Shown: positions 1 through 11,793 of the stretch, one piece after another
Layout of the letters: each line of letters opens with the position of its first letter
Position numbering within the stretch: the first letter of the stretch is position 1
Assembly (NCBI GenBank): GCA_013115135.1
Contig: JABANP010000068.1
Coordinates: 1 to 64,000, forward strand
Length of the DNA: 64,000 nucleotides
Source of the DNA: Perkinsus olseni
Taxonomy: Eukaryota; Perkinsozoa; Perkinsida; Perkinsidae
Direction of reading: 5' to 3'
Position numbers and translations under genes: made by a program
The notes under the pieces: generated by a model
Seen by the model: only the letters and a program-made list of their open reading frames with translations
Databases searched by the model: none
Told to the model about the DNA's origin: nothing

Positions 1-1540
1 TCCGATCATGCAACGCCAAACAACACGGAGCATGTCAATCCAGAAACTAATGAACAGCATGCTCACACCACGGGCGGTTTAATCGGGCCTAAATACTCCT
101 CGGGGTGCAACTTTGGCCTGACAGAATCAGTCGGGATCGGGTCCGTACTAAGAAATCTTCTCACCGGAAATTCTCGGGCAAAGGCATCATGGCCGGGGTC
201 AAGGCGGGAAGGCCTTCAGCGATCTCGACTCTGAAATTATCACAAATAACTGTTATCTGTCACGCTTCCCGAAAATACCTGCAACGGCGCATCTGGTCCG
301 CAAGCTGAGCGCAAGTCCGTACTGCTTGGTCGAACAACCTATCGTGAAGTAGCCAGTGGCCACTGATGGTCGGAGAAAACCGGCTTAGTACTCGTCTCGA
401 CACTGGTCGTAATACTGCTTATTTACGTGGTAGCACTTGAACTCCCCTTGGTAACTACCGTTTAAATCAGGCCTCGGCCGCTTAGTCGACTTACGAGACT
501 TCCCGTTCCCATTTAGATCTCTTCTCGTCGTGAATCCAATCCTTACGCTCGTGAAGGAATGTAGCAAATCTGACGAGCAACACGATGGAGACCTTCGACA
601 AAAAGGATATTCACAGTGGTCCTTCAAGGAAACCCCACTGAATGGCTACGGACGTTCAGAAAGCCCAGTAATCTCGACCGCGAGAAAAGCGGTGTCTAAG
701 ATCGTCTTGCTCGGAGCACAGTGTAGTCCTCGGTGCTTTTACTCAAACAGGGGCATTCCTTTGACGGTAGAGGACACACGTATGCCCAGACGAAAACCTC
801 GAGTGCGCTGTGAGTGAACGGAATAAAACGTATCCTGCAAGGTCCCGGTGATACTACCCCATCCATACAAACTCGCTTATAGTGGCGAAGAGGAGGAACT
901 TCTGCCAGAAGGTTTGACGGTAGATCTTCTTGCCAATCCAGCTGGCAGCCGCAGCGGGGCCTCGGTACACTGGAAGGCTCGCTAGCCGTGTAGAGGAGAA
1001 CATGAGCTTAGAGGGAAAGGACTAGGTCGGGCTCGGCGGAGAGAACGAATAACGAGTCGCGTCGCAGCGCTCATGCGAATTCTCGGGGATCCAGATCGCT
1101 GAACGGACCGCTTTTCCATCCGAAACAGAGAGATACATGATGGTAGGTTATTCCCTGTTCAACAACTAGCTAATTTTGAGACTCCGAAAGATTCAGCATT
1201 TGATTCTAACGCGTGAAATGCGATTCAAGATTCTAATTTCTTCTCTGTCCAGCGAGCCGTTGAGAATTTTTCAAGTTGTAGCCAGAAAGCAAGATCTCGG
1301 CACGTCACAGCATTGGCGAAATGAATTGGTTTGAGAACCTTTTTGGTTTTAAAGAAGCCACGTAAGCCTCCCTCTCCGTAACAGCGCCCCTCCCGTTCGA
1401 GCTTGGCAGTCCTCACCATGGCAGGCACTGCGTTACGCGAAGCCGCTTCTTTGAGCGTCGATTGCAGGATGGCGTGGTCCTGTTGGAATCTAAGGTTAAT
1501 GGCCGGTAACACCGCGTGTCACCACCCAGTGGAAGTGTTG
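1..1540. other. No recognised gene
   Basis: Only short open frames on both strands, none resembling a known family and none with a convincing chain of GT-AG exons. The N-terminal exon(s) of the gene that starts being recognisable near 1548 may lie here. I see no tRNA, repeat array or simple-sequence tract. Confidence 0.5.
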
Positions 1541-1547
1541 TCATCAG

Positions 1548-3002
1548 GGAATTTCATGTCGGTCGATTCACCACACCTACGCTCGAGAGCCCTCCGGGCT
1601 GAGTATGCGGCTAAGCTCCAGGCCAACAAGAAGAACAGTAGGGCGGGCGGCCTTGCTTGCGAGTCTGTGGGTTGTAACGTTCGGGTGTGGGTTGTAACGT
1701 TCGGGCCGCTGTAGGTGAACTTTGAGATCTGGTGGTTTCTCGCTCACCAATATGGTAGCGGACGTCAGAGACCTCCACAGGGACCCGGCCGATCGGGGCG
1801 CGGTGTTCCAAGTAGCGAGCCAATTCAACTGCTTGGAGATGCCGGACATGAACTTGACGCCAGAGGTCGGTGGAGCTGGTCACAGGAGCTTGAGGGAATT
1901 TCACCTAACAGTATCCAGGACGGTATCACCAACTACATAACAGACCCTACCCAGGGTCCCGCTTGTGCCATGGAGTGCGCTCCGGGAACGCTCTACAGGA
2001 ACTATTTTGTAGGCAACCTGCCGACCATGAAACAAACTCGAGGAGCATTGGTTATCAGGTTGATGTGAATGCCGATGGAACTTTAAATGAGGGCGGTGGG
2101 GATGACTCTTTTGAGTGAGTTTCGGCTTGTCTTGCCACCTCTATGATATGTCGGCAGGCCTGGGCAGCGTGCTGATCGCCAACTCGACTGTCTGGCGTAC
2201 GTCGGCAAGGCCCTTCACAATGACAAGGAGAACTATTGGCATCTAAAGAACGGGTAAATCAGGAAAATAATTTGCCCTTTGTGAGTAGGGAAGCATCAGT
2301 TACGTTTTACCGAGTGAGCCTACTTCCCTAAGTCGATTATCACAGCGCCTCCAGTCTCTCTCCTGAGGAGAGTATTGATGAGCCTCAGAGGACAGCTGGC
2401 TGTGGGGGTACAGTGGGACACCGAGGTGAGAACGTCTGTGCTCTTTCATTCATGATTGGCAGGCTTCCTCTGGACCTCCTTTGATGGTCAGGTATCTTCG
2501 GTTGACTCAGGCGAGCAGCGGGTCTGCCAGGTTTACTGTGCAGCAGTGCCTGTAGCCTATGCTCCCGGCACCACCACAGACCAGTGGGAACCTTTCGCTA
2601 GGCTGGTATGCTACATGGCAATTACTCGCTACAGTTATTCAACGTGTGTCGACAGGTCCTGAGGGGATGTTATGAGAGCACTCTGTTGGTTGCTGCCTTG
2701 AGGGCCATTGAGCGGGGCGCGCGGGAGAAGGTGTTTCTCACGCTTGTTGGAGGTGGCGTCTTCGGGAATGATGAACAGTAAGTAGATCCATTCGCTTTGG
2801 GATGCGCTGCTTCTGGCGTCTCTAGAAATCCTCCTTCTCATTCAGATGGATAGTGGACGCTATATGGGAGTCCATCACAAGCCTAGAGTCGAAGTTCAAC
2901 CGTTGCCTTCCCATTGACATCATCATTGTACATCACAGTAGAGTGAGGCCAGCCTTTGAAGGTCTTGCTCGCCGCGCAGCTGATCGTCCTGCTGCCACCT
3001 AG
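1548..3002 (+). CDS. Uncharacterised conserved protein, paralogue A (macrodomain-like C-terminal motif)
   Basis: First of two tandem paralogues. Exons joined by short GT-AG introns give a protein with a start VGRFTTPTL, a core VFQVASQFNCLEMPDM, a block NYITDPTQGPACAMECAPG then LYRNYF, a YW..KNG block, VGVQWDTE, QVYCAAVPVAY, a WEPFARLV segment and a C-terminal VFLTLVGGGVFGND followed by WIVDAI, ending at TAG 3000-3002. I know this arrangement from uncharacterised proteins of bacteria and microbial eukaryotes; no function is established to my knowledge. The LTLVGGGVFGN segment recalls glycine-rich loops of macrodomain/PARG-like folds, which is only an inference. The reading frame breaks near 1588, within about 2355-2370 and at 2383. 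Two of these look like single extra bases. The true N-terminus was not found. It is either a recent pseudogene or a real gene with sequence errors. Confidence 0.6.
1666..1705. repeat. Perfect 20-bp tandem duplication
   Basis: The unit tgtgggttgtaacgttcggg occurs twice head to tail (1666-1685 and 1686-1705), inside the 5' part of paralogue A between its first recognisable exon and the VADVRDLH exon. Paralogue B has no counterpart, so it is probably a recent duplication, possibly inside an intron. Confidence 0.9.
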
Positions 3003-3553
3003 CTGTGGTACTGACTGTTTAGCAAATATTGTTTCCTTCGATTCTTCGAGAGACTCCGCGTTAGTCTCTCAACTTTCGGGTACTCTGGAGGGGATCAGGA
3101 CGTCTCAAGTTGGAATTCAGGGAAATCCGCGGCTCGAACCCTGCTGGCCGCCTTCTGACCGTCCCACGCTCTTGTAGCGATTGCAGGTCGTGTCGCTCTA
3201 CTTCGATCGCTTGGGAAGATGTATAGGGATGCTGCACGGGAAAAGTCTATTTGCTCACCTCACTCATTGTGTGAATCAGGTAGAGTATTTTCACCGTAGA
3301 TGGCGGCTTCTCGCCTTCTAGTCATGCTGTTCGCTTCCAGTGTTTCCTGCAGTGACGACCGGGTCGATGGCCGGCATCTTGGGGCTGGCTCAACATGGTT
3401 CGAGGACACGTTCGGCTTCTCGGAGAGGGCCGGGTACGCAAGGGCTGTCGCCTTCGTCGTGGCATCGGCCTCTCCCTCAGGGGATCCAACATGCATGCGA
3501 CGGTCCATCGCAACGTAGAGCTGCACAAACGTTCAGACGGCGTTCTCGAGTTG

Positions 3554-5015
3554 ATGTCGAAGCCTCTCGGGAAGTGGGCTGTTGCACTGTCCTTGCTGTT
3601 AGCGACCATTGGTGCCTCGTGCCTCTTCAGGCGCTTCGAAGTGGGGAGGTTCGACACTCCTTCGCTGGCTGAGTTGCGATCGGCTACCAGTAAGAATCGG
3701 CCTCCGGAAATTCCTGGTAGTCTACTGTTCATCGACTGTGAAGGCAGAGGGCGTGGTTGTTCAGGAGTGAGGCCCCCACACAAGGAGATTACCATTCAGA
3801 ACATCGTGGCTGATGTGAGGGAGCTTCACAGGGACCCCGCTAATGACGGCGCGGTGTTCCAAGTGGCGAGCCAGTTCAACTGCCTGGAGATGCCGGACAT
3901 GAACACAACGCCTGAGGTGGGTTCCGCAAGCAGACGTCGATGAGTTGATGGATGCGACGACAGGAGGGCATCACTAACTACATCCACGACCATACCCAAG
4001 GGCCAGCCTGTGCTTTGGAGTGTGCGCCCGGTACGCTCTTCAGGAACTACTTCGTAAGGTTGTGCTTGGGCGAGTCGTTGGTTAGCATCCCCTCGTCCTC
4101 AGGTTAAGGTGATGAGTAATGGGACAGCTGGGGAGATCGATGCCTCTGATGTTGATACATCGGGAGCGGGGTAATTTGCTTTGAAAGATAGGTTGTCTAT
4201 GTGTCTCTGTTGGTAGGTTGGGACAGTACGATAAGAAACAGCTGGACGGCCTTCAGGGGCTCGGCGAAGCGCTTGATAATCGCAGGAATCGCTACTGGAC
4301 GATGAAGAACGGGTGAGCGCCCTCGGCTGGAGGCATCTACCTGGGCACTCATTTCTCTCCGAGGTACGCAACTCCGTCTCGGAGGGGGTCGTTGGCGGAC
4401 TTGAAAAAGCGGCTGGAGGGCATGTCGAAGTCGACGATTGGATGAGCTTACCACCAAGATCGCCGTGGGGGTCCAGAAGGACACGCAGGTAATGGCGTCC
4501 TTCTTTCTTATCCTGGGTGAGTGGTTGGCTAGGTATCCTCGGTGTCTGACAGAGTACAGAAGGTGACTCAAGTGTACTGTTCGGCCTTGCCTGTGGGATA
4601 CTTCCCCAATAACAGCCCGAGTGACTGGGAGCCGTTGGCCAGAATGGTGAGGACACTGTCGGTTGTACTGAGCGCACTTCTACCTCATGGCAGGTATTAA
4701 ATAGTCTCTACGAGTCGACTCTACTAGTGGCTGAGAGGGAGGCGCAGAGGAGAGGTCGTACGAAGGTGTTCCTGACGCATGTCGGTGGAGGAGTGTTCGG
4801 CAATGATCAGAAGTAAGGGTCATCAGCGGCGACCGTGCAGGTAACTTTCATGATCAGGTGGATCGTGGATGCGATCGAGAAGGCTGTTTGGTCGGTGTTC
4901 CTCCGAGGCAACTCGGGCAAGCTTGGACGTCTACATCGTCAACTACAATTCCGTACCGCGGATCTACGAGGAGCTCGTTGAAAGGCTGATACCGTCACTT
5001 CGAGCCCCGTTTTAG
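3554..5015 (+). CDS. Uncharacterised conserved protein, paralogue B (macrodomain-like C-terminal motif)
   Basis: Second tandem paralogue, same strand, about 550 bp after A. Order of blocks: a possible ATG at 3554 (MSKPLGKW), FEVGRFDTPSLAELRSA, IVADVRELHRDP, VFQVASQFNCLEMPDM, ITNYIHDHTQGPACALECAP, LFRNYF, YW.MKNG, NGYATPS, VGVQKDTQ, VTQVYCSALPVGYFP, DWEPLARM, VFLTHVGGGVFGNDQ, WIVDAI, and a C-terminal LDVYIVNYNSV segment ending at TAG 5013-5015. Exon-intron structure matches A: an intron follows TPE, one follows NYF and one splits GND[E/Q]-W. Two one-base frame breaks (about 4440 and 4919) interrupt otherwise conserved sequence. The hydrophobic stretch after MSKPLGKW may be intron read-through rather than a signal peptide. 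Function unknown. Confidence 0.65.
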
Positions 5016-5256
5016 ATGAAGCAGAGGTGGAGCAGATTTTTGTTATCTCGCGAGCGGCTACCGTCGCGGTTTTCCGAAATCGTCGAGACCTACGTCACTC
5101 GCTTTTTTTGAACTCGAATCACCCTTCGACGCTCAACCGGTCCGCTAGTTTTTCTCAGTCTTAAAGACGAATTCATTTTTTAGCCCGGTAACTTTTACAG
5201 CGGCTTTTCATCGATTCTTCCTGAGTGTTGCGACGACAGTTCTTGTCAATGGTTCT

Positions 5257-6380
5257 GTGGATGTTGACGAGTGGCGCTTCCCTATTCCTCTCATCATGCT
5301 ATCGCCACCCTCTTCCCGGGGGCTGCTAACACTAACTCGCCCGTCTCTCTGCACGACTACGGCTGAGAAATTTCTTCTATACACCCCACCGCCCTCCTTA
5401 GCGTCCGACGCGAGTAGCAGCTCTTCTGAACGGGTGAGAGACGCGGAGGTCGAGTTGGCGTCCACTCCTTCATCCGTCCGTGTATCGTTAACTACATCGC
5501 TTCATAGTGCGCTAAACTCGGCGCGTCGTCAGGCAACGTCTCGACCGAGGCCCTCAACTTCATCGCCGTCGACTGTTTTCCTCGGGGGCTACTGGGAGGA
5601 TACCCTCGGTCGGGGAGAGTCTCAACTTATGGAGCAATACGCGAGGGAAGGCCTTGCAGGAGAGCTACGATCACGTCGGACGATCGCTGCTCAGTAGAAT
5701 ATCGGAAGTGTACCATCTTTCAGTTCATGCAGCGTCCGGAAGCTTTCCCTCAGCACCTAGCAGCTCTCCATCCCCTGGGTGAGCGGCATCAGGGGGTTCC
5801 GCGTGACAGTGGTGGTGGTAGTAGTTACGAGTGTACGAGAGGAGAGGGAGAGGTCAGGCTATCCACAGGAGGGGTTGAAGGCTGACCGAGAGTGCCTCAC
5901 TCTGCAGTTTAGAGTGGTCTTTGCTGTCGCGTCCAACCGTACTGGCAAGGGTAGGTGCTGTATAGGGGCGATTTACGTGATTTTATGGTATCAGATTGCA
6001 GTCACGTTAGAGTGGCCTCCACCAAGCAGACCTGCTTGCAGGAGTTCTATCAGCTCATTACTACCGCTGCCAAAATGAAGTGAGCAAGAATCAGCACAAG
6101 AATGCGATAGCGGTTGGGTAGGTTGAAGCACCGGCAGATGGTCGAGGATCCTATAATAAGATGGGTACTACGAGAAAGGGAGGAGAACCTCGTCATTATA
6201 CCCTTAGAGGCATTAGCGCCAGGGGAGGCCCTCCTCAGTAACGCTCACCAGCGCTTAACCCTGTCGTATTGCATGGAATCAGGGGCACCGCCATTCAAGG
6301 TCTTGGCGCCACAAAGGGCGAAGCATTGGACTAATCTAATTAGAGAGTCCATGTCCTCTGGCCGCCCGCCTTCGTTATGA
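5257..6380 (+). CDS. Unrecognised protein, probably several exons
   Basis: An open frame from ATG 5257 gives a Ser/Thr/Pro-rich start (PPSSRGLLTLTRPS) and a helical stretch ending near LMEQYAREGLAGE. A neighbouring frame continues ALQESYDHVGRSLLSRIS and then SVHAASGSFPSAPSSSPSPG before a possible GT donor, so another one-base break is likely near 5650. Further exons at about 6018-6078 and 6121-6380 (KHRQMVEDPIIRWVLRERE, VIIPLEALAPGEALLSN, ending RPPSL) are linked by a short GT-AG intron. The helical piece could belong to a SNARE-type or golgin-like protein, but that is a weak impression. It could be two genes. It ends 89 bp before importin alpha on the same strand. Confidence 0.35.
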
Positions 6381-6468
6381 CCAGCCACTGCTGTTTCCGA
6401 TGGTCGTGGCTCTGTTGTATTGTCGGTCGGGAACAGCTTTGCAGCGTGTGACTTCCCTACTGCTCTCA

Positions 6469-8973
6469 ATGACTGGTATCTCGGACTCCTTCGAGTCGAG
6501 GATAGCTGCGCGCCGTAGGAACTTCAAGAAGGCCTCTGGTGACGCTAGTGACATGCGCCGTCGCAGGGAGGTGGACTAACTGGGGAGCACTGGACTGGGT
6601 CAGAGTTGCACGTCTGCTGCTTCAGGACGCCACCGTGCAGATCCGGAAGAAGGAGAAAGAGGACCAACTAGTCCGTCGCCGTAGACTGGAAGGCATCGAG
6701 GCTGGGGAGGCGGCTGAGTCAACTTTTAAGACGCCTAGCAAGCCGACGACTCAACCCTGCTTCAAGGAGGAAGGTAGCAGCAGCTGCCTCAGTCGGCTTT
6801 CGTTGAGCTGACTAGGGGTGGAGCCTAGATCATGCGTACTTGTTCAGACATCCCGGCCCTGACCAAGGCTCTCAGTTCGTCCGATGAGGCGGCGGTGATG
6901 GAGGCCTTGGTGTCCTTCAGGAAGCTCTTGAGCAAGGAGGATCGTCCTCCGATTCAGAATGTTATTGACGCTGGAGTGGGTGCTTCACAGCCGACGCTTG
7001 GCCTACCCGGTACCCCGGCCCAGGTGCTGCCACGCTTTAAGGAGCTGCTGGACCATCCTATGTCGCCCAAGATGCAGTTCGAGGCAGCATGGGCTCTGAC
7101 CAATATTGCTAGTGGCAACCACGACCAGACCCGCACCGTCGTCGAGCTCGGTGGGTCCATCGAGACGTTTGCCCGGGTCGCCGGTAGGAAGTACCTCAGG
7201 TGCCGTCGAGTCGTTCCGGAAGCTGCTGTCGTCGGACAGCGCCGATCTGCAGGAGCAGTCCATATGGGCTGTCGCCAACATCGCTGGTGATGGGCCAGGT
7301 GAAACCTCTGTATCTGCTCGAATATCATTAAGAAGCGTCATAGTAGCAGGTATCAGAGACCAGTGCCTGAGGCTGGGCATTCTGCAGCCGTTATTGGACG
7401 TTATACGCGCTGGTCAGACCATCGGTCTGGTCAGGCTCGGCACTTGGGCGCTGAGCAACTTCTGCAGAGGCAAGCCGGTGAGGCGAGGGGCGTATGGCCT
7501 ACCCATGGGTGAGCGGTTTCGGTGTGTAGGCGCCTCCTCTGGAGACGATATCGCCAGCACTTGCCACGTTGGCCATGGTGAGTGGGAATCCCCCGTCAGG
7601 GTTTACGAACTCTAAACGTCTTTGCAGGTCCTTGGGCTCGATGACAGGGAGGCTCTGACGGATGCGTTGTGGGCGGTATCGTACCTGTGCGATGGGCCCA
7701 GTGAGAGGATAGAAGCTGTTCTGATAAGCGGAGCGATACCTCGTATTGTGCAGCTGTTGGGACATGAAAACCCCTCGGTGAGGGATGTGCATGCGTGCAA
7801 GGCGTGTCATACCATAACTCTCGGTACTCGTAGGTGCACACACCAGCATTACGCGCTATAGGAAACGTAGTGACCGGAGAGGCTCATCAGACAGCTGCGG
7901 CGGTAGAGTCCAACTCGGGCAGAGTGGGAGCCACTGCCCCTATCATCAGGTTGATGCGGGACTCATACCCGCCCTCAAGCCACTCCTACGCAGCACCAGG
8001 AAAATGGTAAGCTAGCACTGATGGCAGCCGCTGTCCGACGGTCAGCTGTGCAGGTACGGAAGGAGGCTGTTTGGACGCTCAGCAACATCTGCGCCGATCG
8101 AGACGTACAGATTCAAAAGGTCAGCAAATTTGGCGAGTGGACTTTGCTCAGTGGTTGGGCTGTTTTGGGTAGGTGATTGAAAGCGGCCTTCTGGCTGATG
8201 TGTTCGAGATGATACTCGGCGCGAAGGAGCACGAAGTTCGCCGAGAGGCAGTCTGGGTGGTGTGCAACCTTTGTACGGGCGGCACACCGGCACAGGTCCG
8301 CCATGTTGTTGATCACTGCAACGCCATCTCGGCCATCTGTAAGGCTGGCGGCGAGCTGGTGGTCGGCGGTAGCTGAAGCGTGGGTAGGTACGGTGCTGAA
8401 TGTGAAGGACTCTAAGATGGTACAAGTCGCATTAGAGGCCATCGAGGGTATCCTGAAAGTGGGATGCGAAGTACAGGAGAAGACGGGGGAGAGTATGAAT
8501 CGTTACTTGGAGTAAGGATAGCTATGGGCTCAGCAGAAAGCGGCTCAATGCAGCTCTGGACGAAACCTCTCGTGAGGGTCCATGCGACTCTCCTACCGGA
8601 CCATCCGCTCGGCATGTCCTGCTTTTTTGCCCTTGGAACCCGGCATTTAACCTCACCTCTCGTTTCCCAACCCGTACTCCCGACCGCGCCATTTCGATCA
8701 CTATCGTCGTCAGGCTACTGGAGGAGTGTGGCGGCCTGACTAAGATAGAGGAGTTGCAGCAGGACAGCAGTAAAGACGTCTACGAACGGGCCGTCAGGAT
8801 CCTCGAGGGGTACCATAGCAAGCCGACGTTACGTCGGATGTTCGCTTTCTGTTATACTTAGTTATTGTGAGCTGGAGGACGAGAATGAGGGGGGCCTTGG
8901 GGGCAACACCATGGCCACCGATGGCCTGGATACGCTCCACCAGCAGCAGCCACCTCGCTTCGCCTTTGCATGA
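6469..8973 (+). CDS. Importin subunit alpha (karyopherin alpha)
   Basis: Nuclear import adaptor that binds classical NLS cargo with its armadillo repeats and importin beta with its IBB domain. From ATG 6469 the first exon reads FESRIAARRRNFKKAS then MRRRRE, a basic IBB domain; an intron leads to VQIRKKEKEDQLVRRRR. The ARM repeats follow: FEAAWALTNIASGNHDQT, QSIWAVANIAGDGP, LGTWALSNFCRGKP, DALWAVSYLCDGPSERI, PALRAIGNVVTGE, EAVWTLSNICADRD and EAVWVVCNLCTGG, each with the conserved W..SN or W..NI ridge that lines the NLS groove. About eight to ten short introns are needed. The likely last exon follows an intron beginning GTACCATAG and encodes the acidic tail ELEDENEGG to FAFA, stopping at TGA 8971-8973. 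Around 8320-8400 the exon boundary is uncertain. Confidence 0.93.
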
Positions 8974-9043
8974 ACCATCATTCATTAATTCATCAACTAC
9001 TCGCTGGACGTCTCGATACCTTTTCACCTGAGCTACTCCAGGT

Positions 9044-10256
9044 TGGCATTGCGTTGTTGTTGCCGTACCGTCAGAGTGGTGTGTGAGGTTGGGTTCTTCA
9101 TGGCCACGGATTGCAGATTGAAGGGCATCCTAGCGGACCAGCAAAATGCATGGTGGGTACTTGTCGGCACAGCAGTCTACGCCGTCCTATCGGTAATAGA
9201 GGGTGATTCACGAAGGTGTGGATGCGTTCTGCGACCCATGTCTTATTGTTGGACGAAGTCGTTGGAACACGAAGAATTTCCTTTCAAACTTACATGAATT
9301 TCGGTAGGGTGTAGGGACAAACTTCTTGGAGGGCCTGTGTGGTGTTCAGATGGTGGTTATTTCCGCCCCTTTGGCGGTGACTCTGGCGGTTCCGATGATG
9401 ATTGGAGCGTTGTAGGGTCGTGTTCGAGTTGCCGGTGGCTTTTATCCTATGGCCACAGGTACGGATGCAGTTATCTGGGAGTGGAACCCCTTATTCCTGC
9501 TCACACTCTGCTGTTTCCCGGTCTTCAACCGGCGCCCGAGGAAGATTCTGCCTCGCGCGGAGAGGACCACGAGCCTTCTGAGCTCGACACGGTGCCGCGA
9601 CCAGAAGGTCCGTAGTGGATATTGCTGCTGCGACCTGGGAGTTTGCAGTGCACATTCGCAGTCACCCCGAGGAACCCCTCGGAGTCGGGTTCCGGAGCGA
9701 AAATGGGGTCGTCAGGGACGACGAAGGCTAGTTCAAAGGAAGAGGCTCCATTGGAGACGCCTGACGCTACTCCCCTGAAGTGGGTGACTACTGTAGGGGC
9801 AATGCTGGGATCTCTGTGTGCAGACTGGCGCTGCCCGCACCGCTCACTATGACCCCTCAGCGTTTGGCCGCTGATGGCTGCCGGCCTAGCGATGAGGAAG
9901 AGCATGAACAGGAGCAGGCTGGAGAGGCGGCGGAGAGGCATAGCTCGCCAGGACCACAGTAGTTGCTATCGGGAGCGCGAGATTTGTAGGGTGACGACAG
10001 GTCGATTCCGGTGGCTTTGCGGGATGCCCTGGCCTTTAAGGGAGATGAAGCCATGCGGTTTAGAGTGAAGGGTGATGAGGATTACTGAGCGGCTATCGGC
10101 GAGACAGGTTTCAGGCACGTTCTTGCATGTGGAATATCCTCAGGCGGAGGACGACATGTCGGACGACTTTGCCGAACATGTGGCGGCTTCTCGTGAAGGA
10201 AGCGTTGAGGCCTCGGTGAGAGGATCTCGGTTCGACACTGTGAAAATTTTCTTATA
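9044..10256 (+). CDS. Unrecognised membrane protein (may be two genes)
   Basis: Exons near 9044-9090 (VGIALLLPYRQSGV), 9117-9190 (LKGILADQQNAWWVLVGTAV) and 9352-9410 (MVVISAPLAVTLAVPMMIGA) would give two or three membrane segments. The next exon (about 9462-9610) reads YGCSYLGVEPLIPAHTLLF and then becomes acidic and Pro/Glu-rich. After another intron come a WEFAVHIRSHPEEPLGVGF stretch, a Glu-rich segment (DEEEHEQEQAGEAAERHSS) and a last open stretch (FLHVEYPQAEDDMSDDF) ending near 10256. No family was recognised, and the link between the membrane part and the later acidic part is uncertain. Confidence 0.3.
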
Positions 10257-10553
10257 AGCATTTACATACGAATTTTCAATTACAAGGTTTATACCCGGCA
10301 ATATGTTGAAATAAGATAACAGATTTTTGCACAATTATGAAGGTCGGTAGAGTAGGTGCTGAGTGGTTTTGAGGAGGCATCGATTACTGGGGCTGCGGAC
10401 AGCAGCGACTCTCGAGAGGCTGCAGCGGGAAGGAGGCGATTCCGGAGGCGGCGGAGTATAAGTGATGCTGATCTCACGTGAGCGTGCTGTGGTTGTGGTG
10501 ATGCTTCCACGTTGGTCTGTTGGAGGTACACTGCGTACTTAGCTGAGCTCGCC

Positions 10554-11251
10554 ATGGAGCAAGAGGGAGCGTCGGTCGATTCTGGTATGTCACCAGGGGT
10601 TGATGCAGCGGAGGATGCGTAGGAGGGCGGTGCCTCTCTCTTCACCTTGAGTCTCGTGACGGTCGTCTTCGGGCCCCTTTTTTCAGGTTGTCTCCGAAGA
10701 GCGATTTAGCTGCCGTCGATGCTGTTCAGTCACTTTGCAGGTGAGCAGGACACTAAACGGCATTCTGATTCGGGGGCTCTGAGGACTCATTTCGTTCGCT
10801 CGCTGGGTGATGTGATCAGGAGCAGTTCAGGTGAAGAGGGTCCGCGGGACGGGCAGCCTGTTGAGCAAGCCACTGTAACTGCACCAGATCGGAAGCTGAA
10901 CCCAAACGCTCCTGAGTTCATACCGCAGTACATGAATCGCCCATGGCTGTCAATGGCGATGCCTCCGCCACCGGGAATCGGCCATCGGAGGACAGGTTGG
11001 GCTCGGTCGGGCTGCTTCGGGATCTTCACGGGGCTTCCCGCCTGGTGGGGTCTGTTATACATCGGCGGTCAAGTATTCCTGACATCCTTGCTCCGCGCAA
11101 TCGTACCGGTCTTAGGTGGAGGTTGGGGTCCTCGAGAATACCGATGATTGTAGCGGGAGTCAGTTCTCTGGTAGGAGGCGGAGGAGCTATCAGGGCGAAT
11201 CGCTGTCCTACAGCCCCCTCCAGGTACCATACGATAGGGGTCAGTCGGTGA
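10554..11251 (+). CDS. PAM2-motif protein, probable poly(A)-binding protein partner
   Basis: From ATG 10554 the first exon encodes MEQEGASVDSG and an acidic start; introns near 10618-10685 and 10741-10783 link to an exon reading HFVRSLGDVIRSSSGEEG and then KLNPNAPEFIPQYMN at about 10890-10935. That sequence fits the PAM2 consensus (xLNPxAxEFxP) bound by the MLLE domain of cytoplasmic poly(A)-binding protein, as in ataxin-2, PAIP and LARP proteins. Beyond it the reading frame is unclear: one frame runs on hydrophobic, another gives MAVNGDASATGNRPSED to RSSIPDILAPRNRTG and stops at about 11251. No further domain was recognised. A role in mRNA fate is inferred only from the motif. Confidence 0.55.
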
Positions 11252-11793
11252 CACTATTAGTTGTCGTTGTTCAATTGCTATCCATAGCATCATCATCGTC
11301 TTCCTGCATACCATTCACAGTCGCTGAAGTACAATTATGCCTTCGTTATCACAGTCACCATATCCTCGTACGAGCTGTCCTGTAGCCAGCCGATTCCTGT
11401 GCTGGCGTAGGCGGGGTGTGATATCAATTCACTTGCATGCACCATAGAGAAGAGAGGCTTGCGTTATCCGGGAGGTACGGGGACTGGAAGCCCAATTCTC
11501 CTCAATGAAGGTAGCCCACTGATGAGCGCTCTTCGATAGTTTTTGGTGAATGTCTATTGACGGGGAGAGCGAGCCTAGTGTCACGCGTCCGTTGACGGGC
11601 GGCACCGATCAGGTAAGATTCCCGTGCAGATCTCAGCCCTGCTGGTCTTTGGCGGCGTGTAGGCATGTGAATGCAGTAGTTGCTTCGTCGTAACTCCCTG
11701 TTGCAACAGTCTCTCTACCCTCAGGGTCATCGGAGCAGCTCGTACCCTCTACTATGTGGGTCGGTTCCAGGACGACGGACAGTCTATGAGAAC

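Noticed and set aside
3322..3795. 157-codon minus-strand ORF
   Set aside because: Arg/Pro-rich composition typical of the antisense of a GC-rich coding region; it overlaps paralogue B coding sequence and matches nothing.
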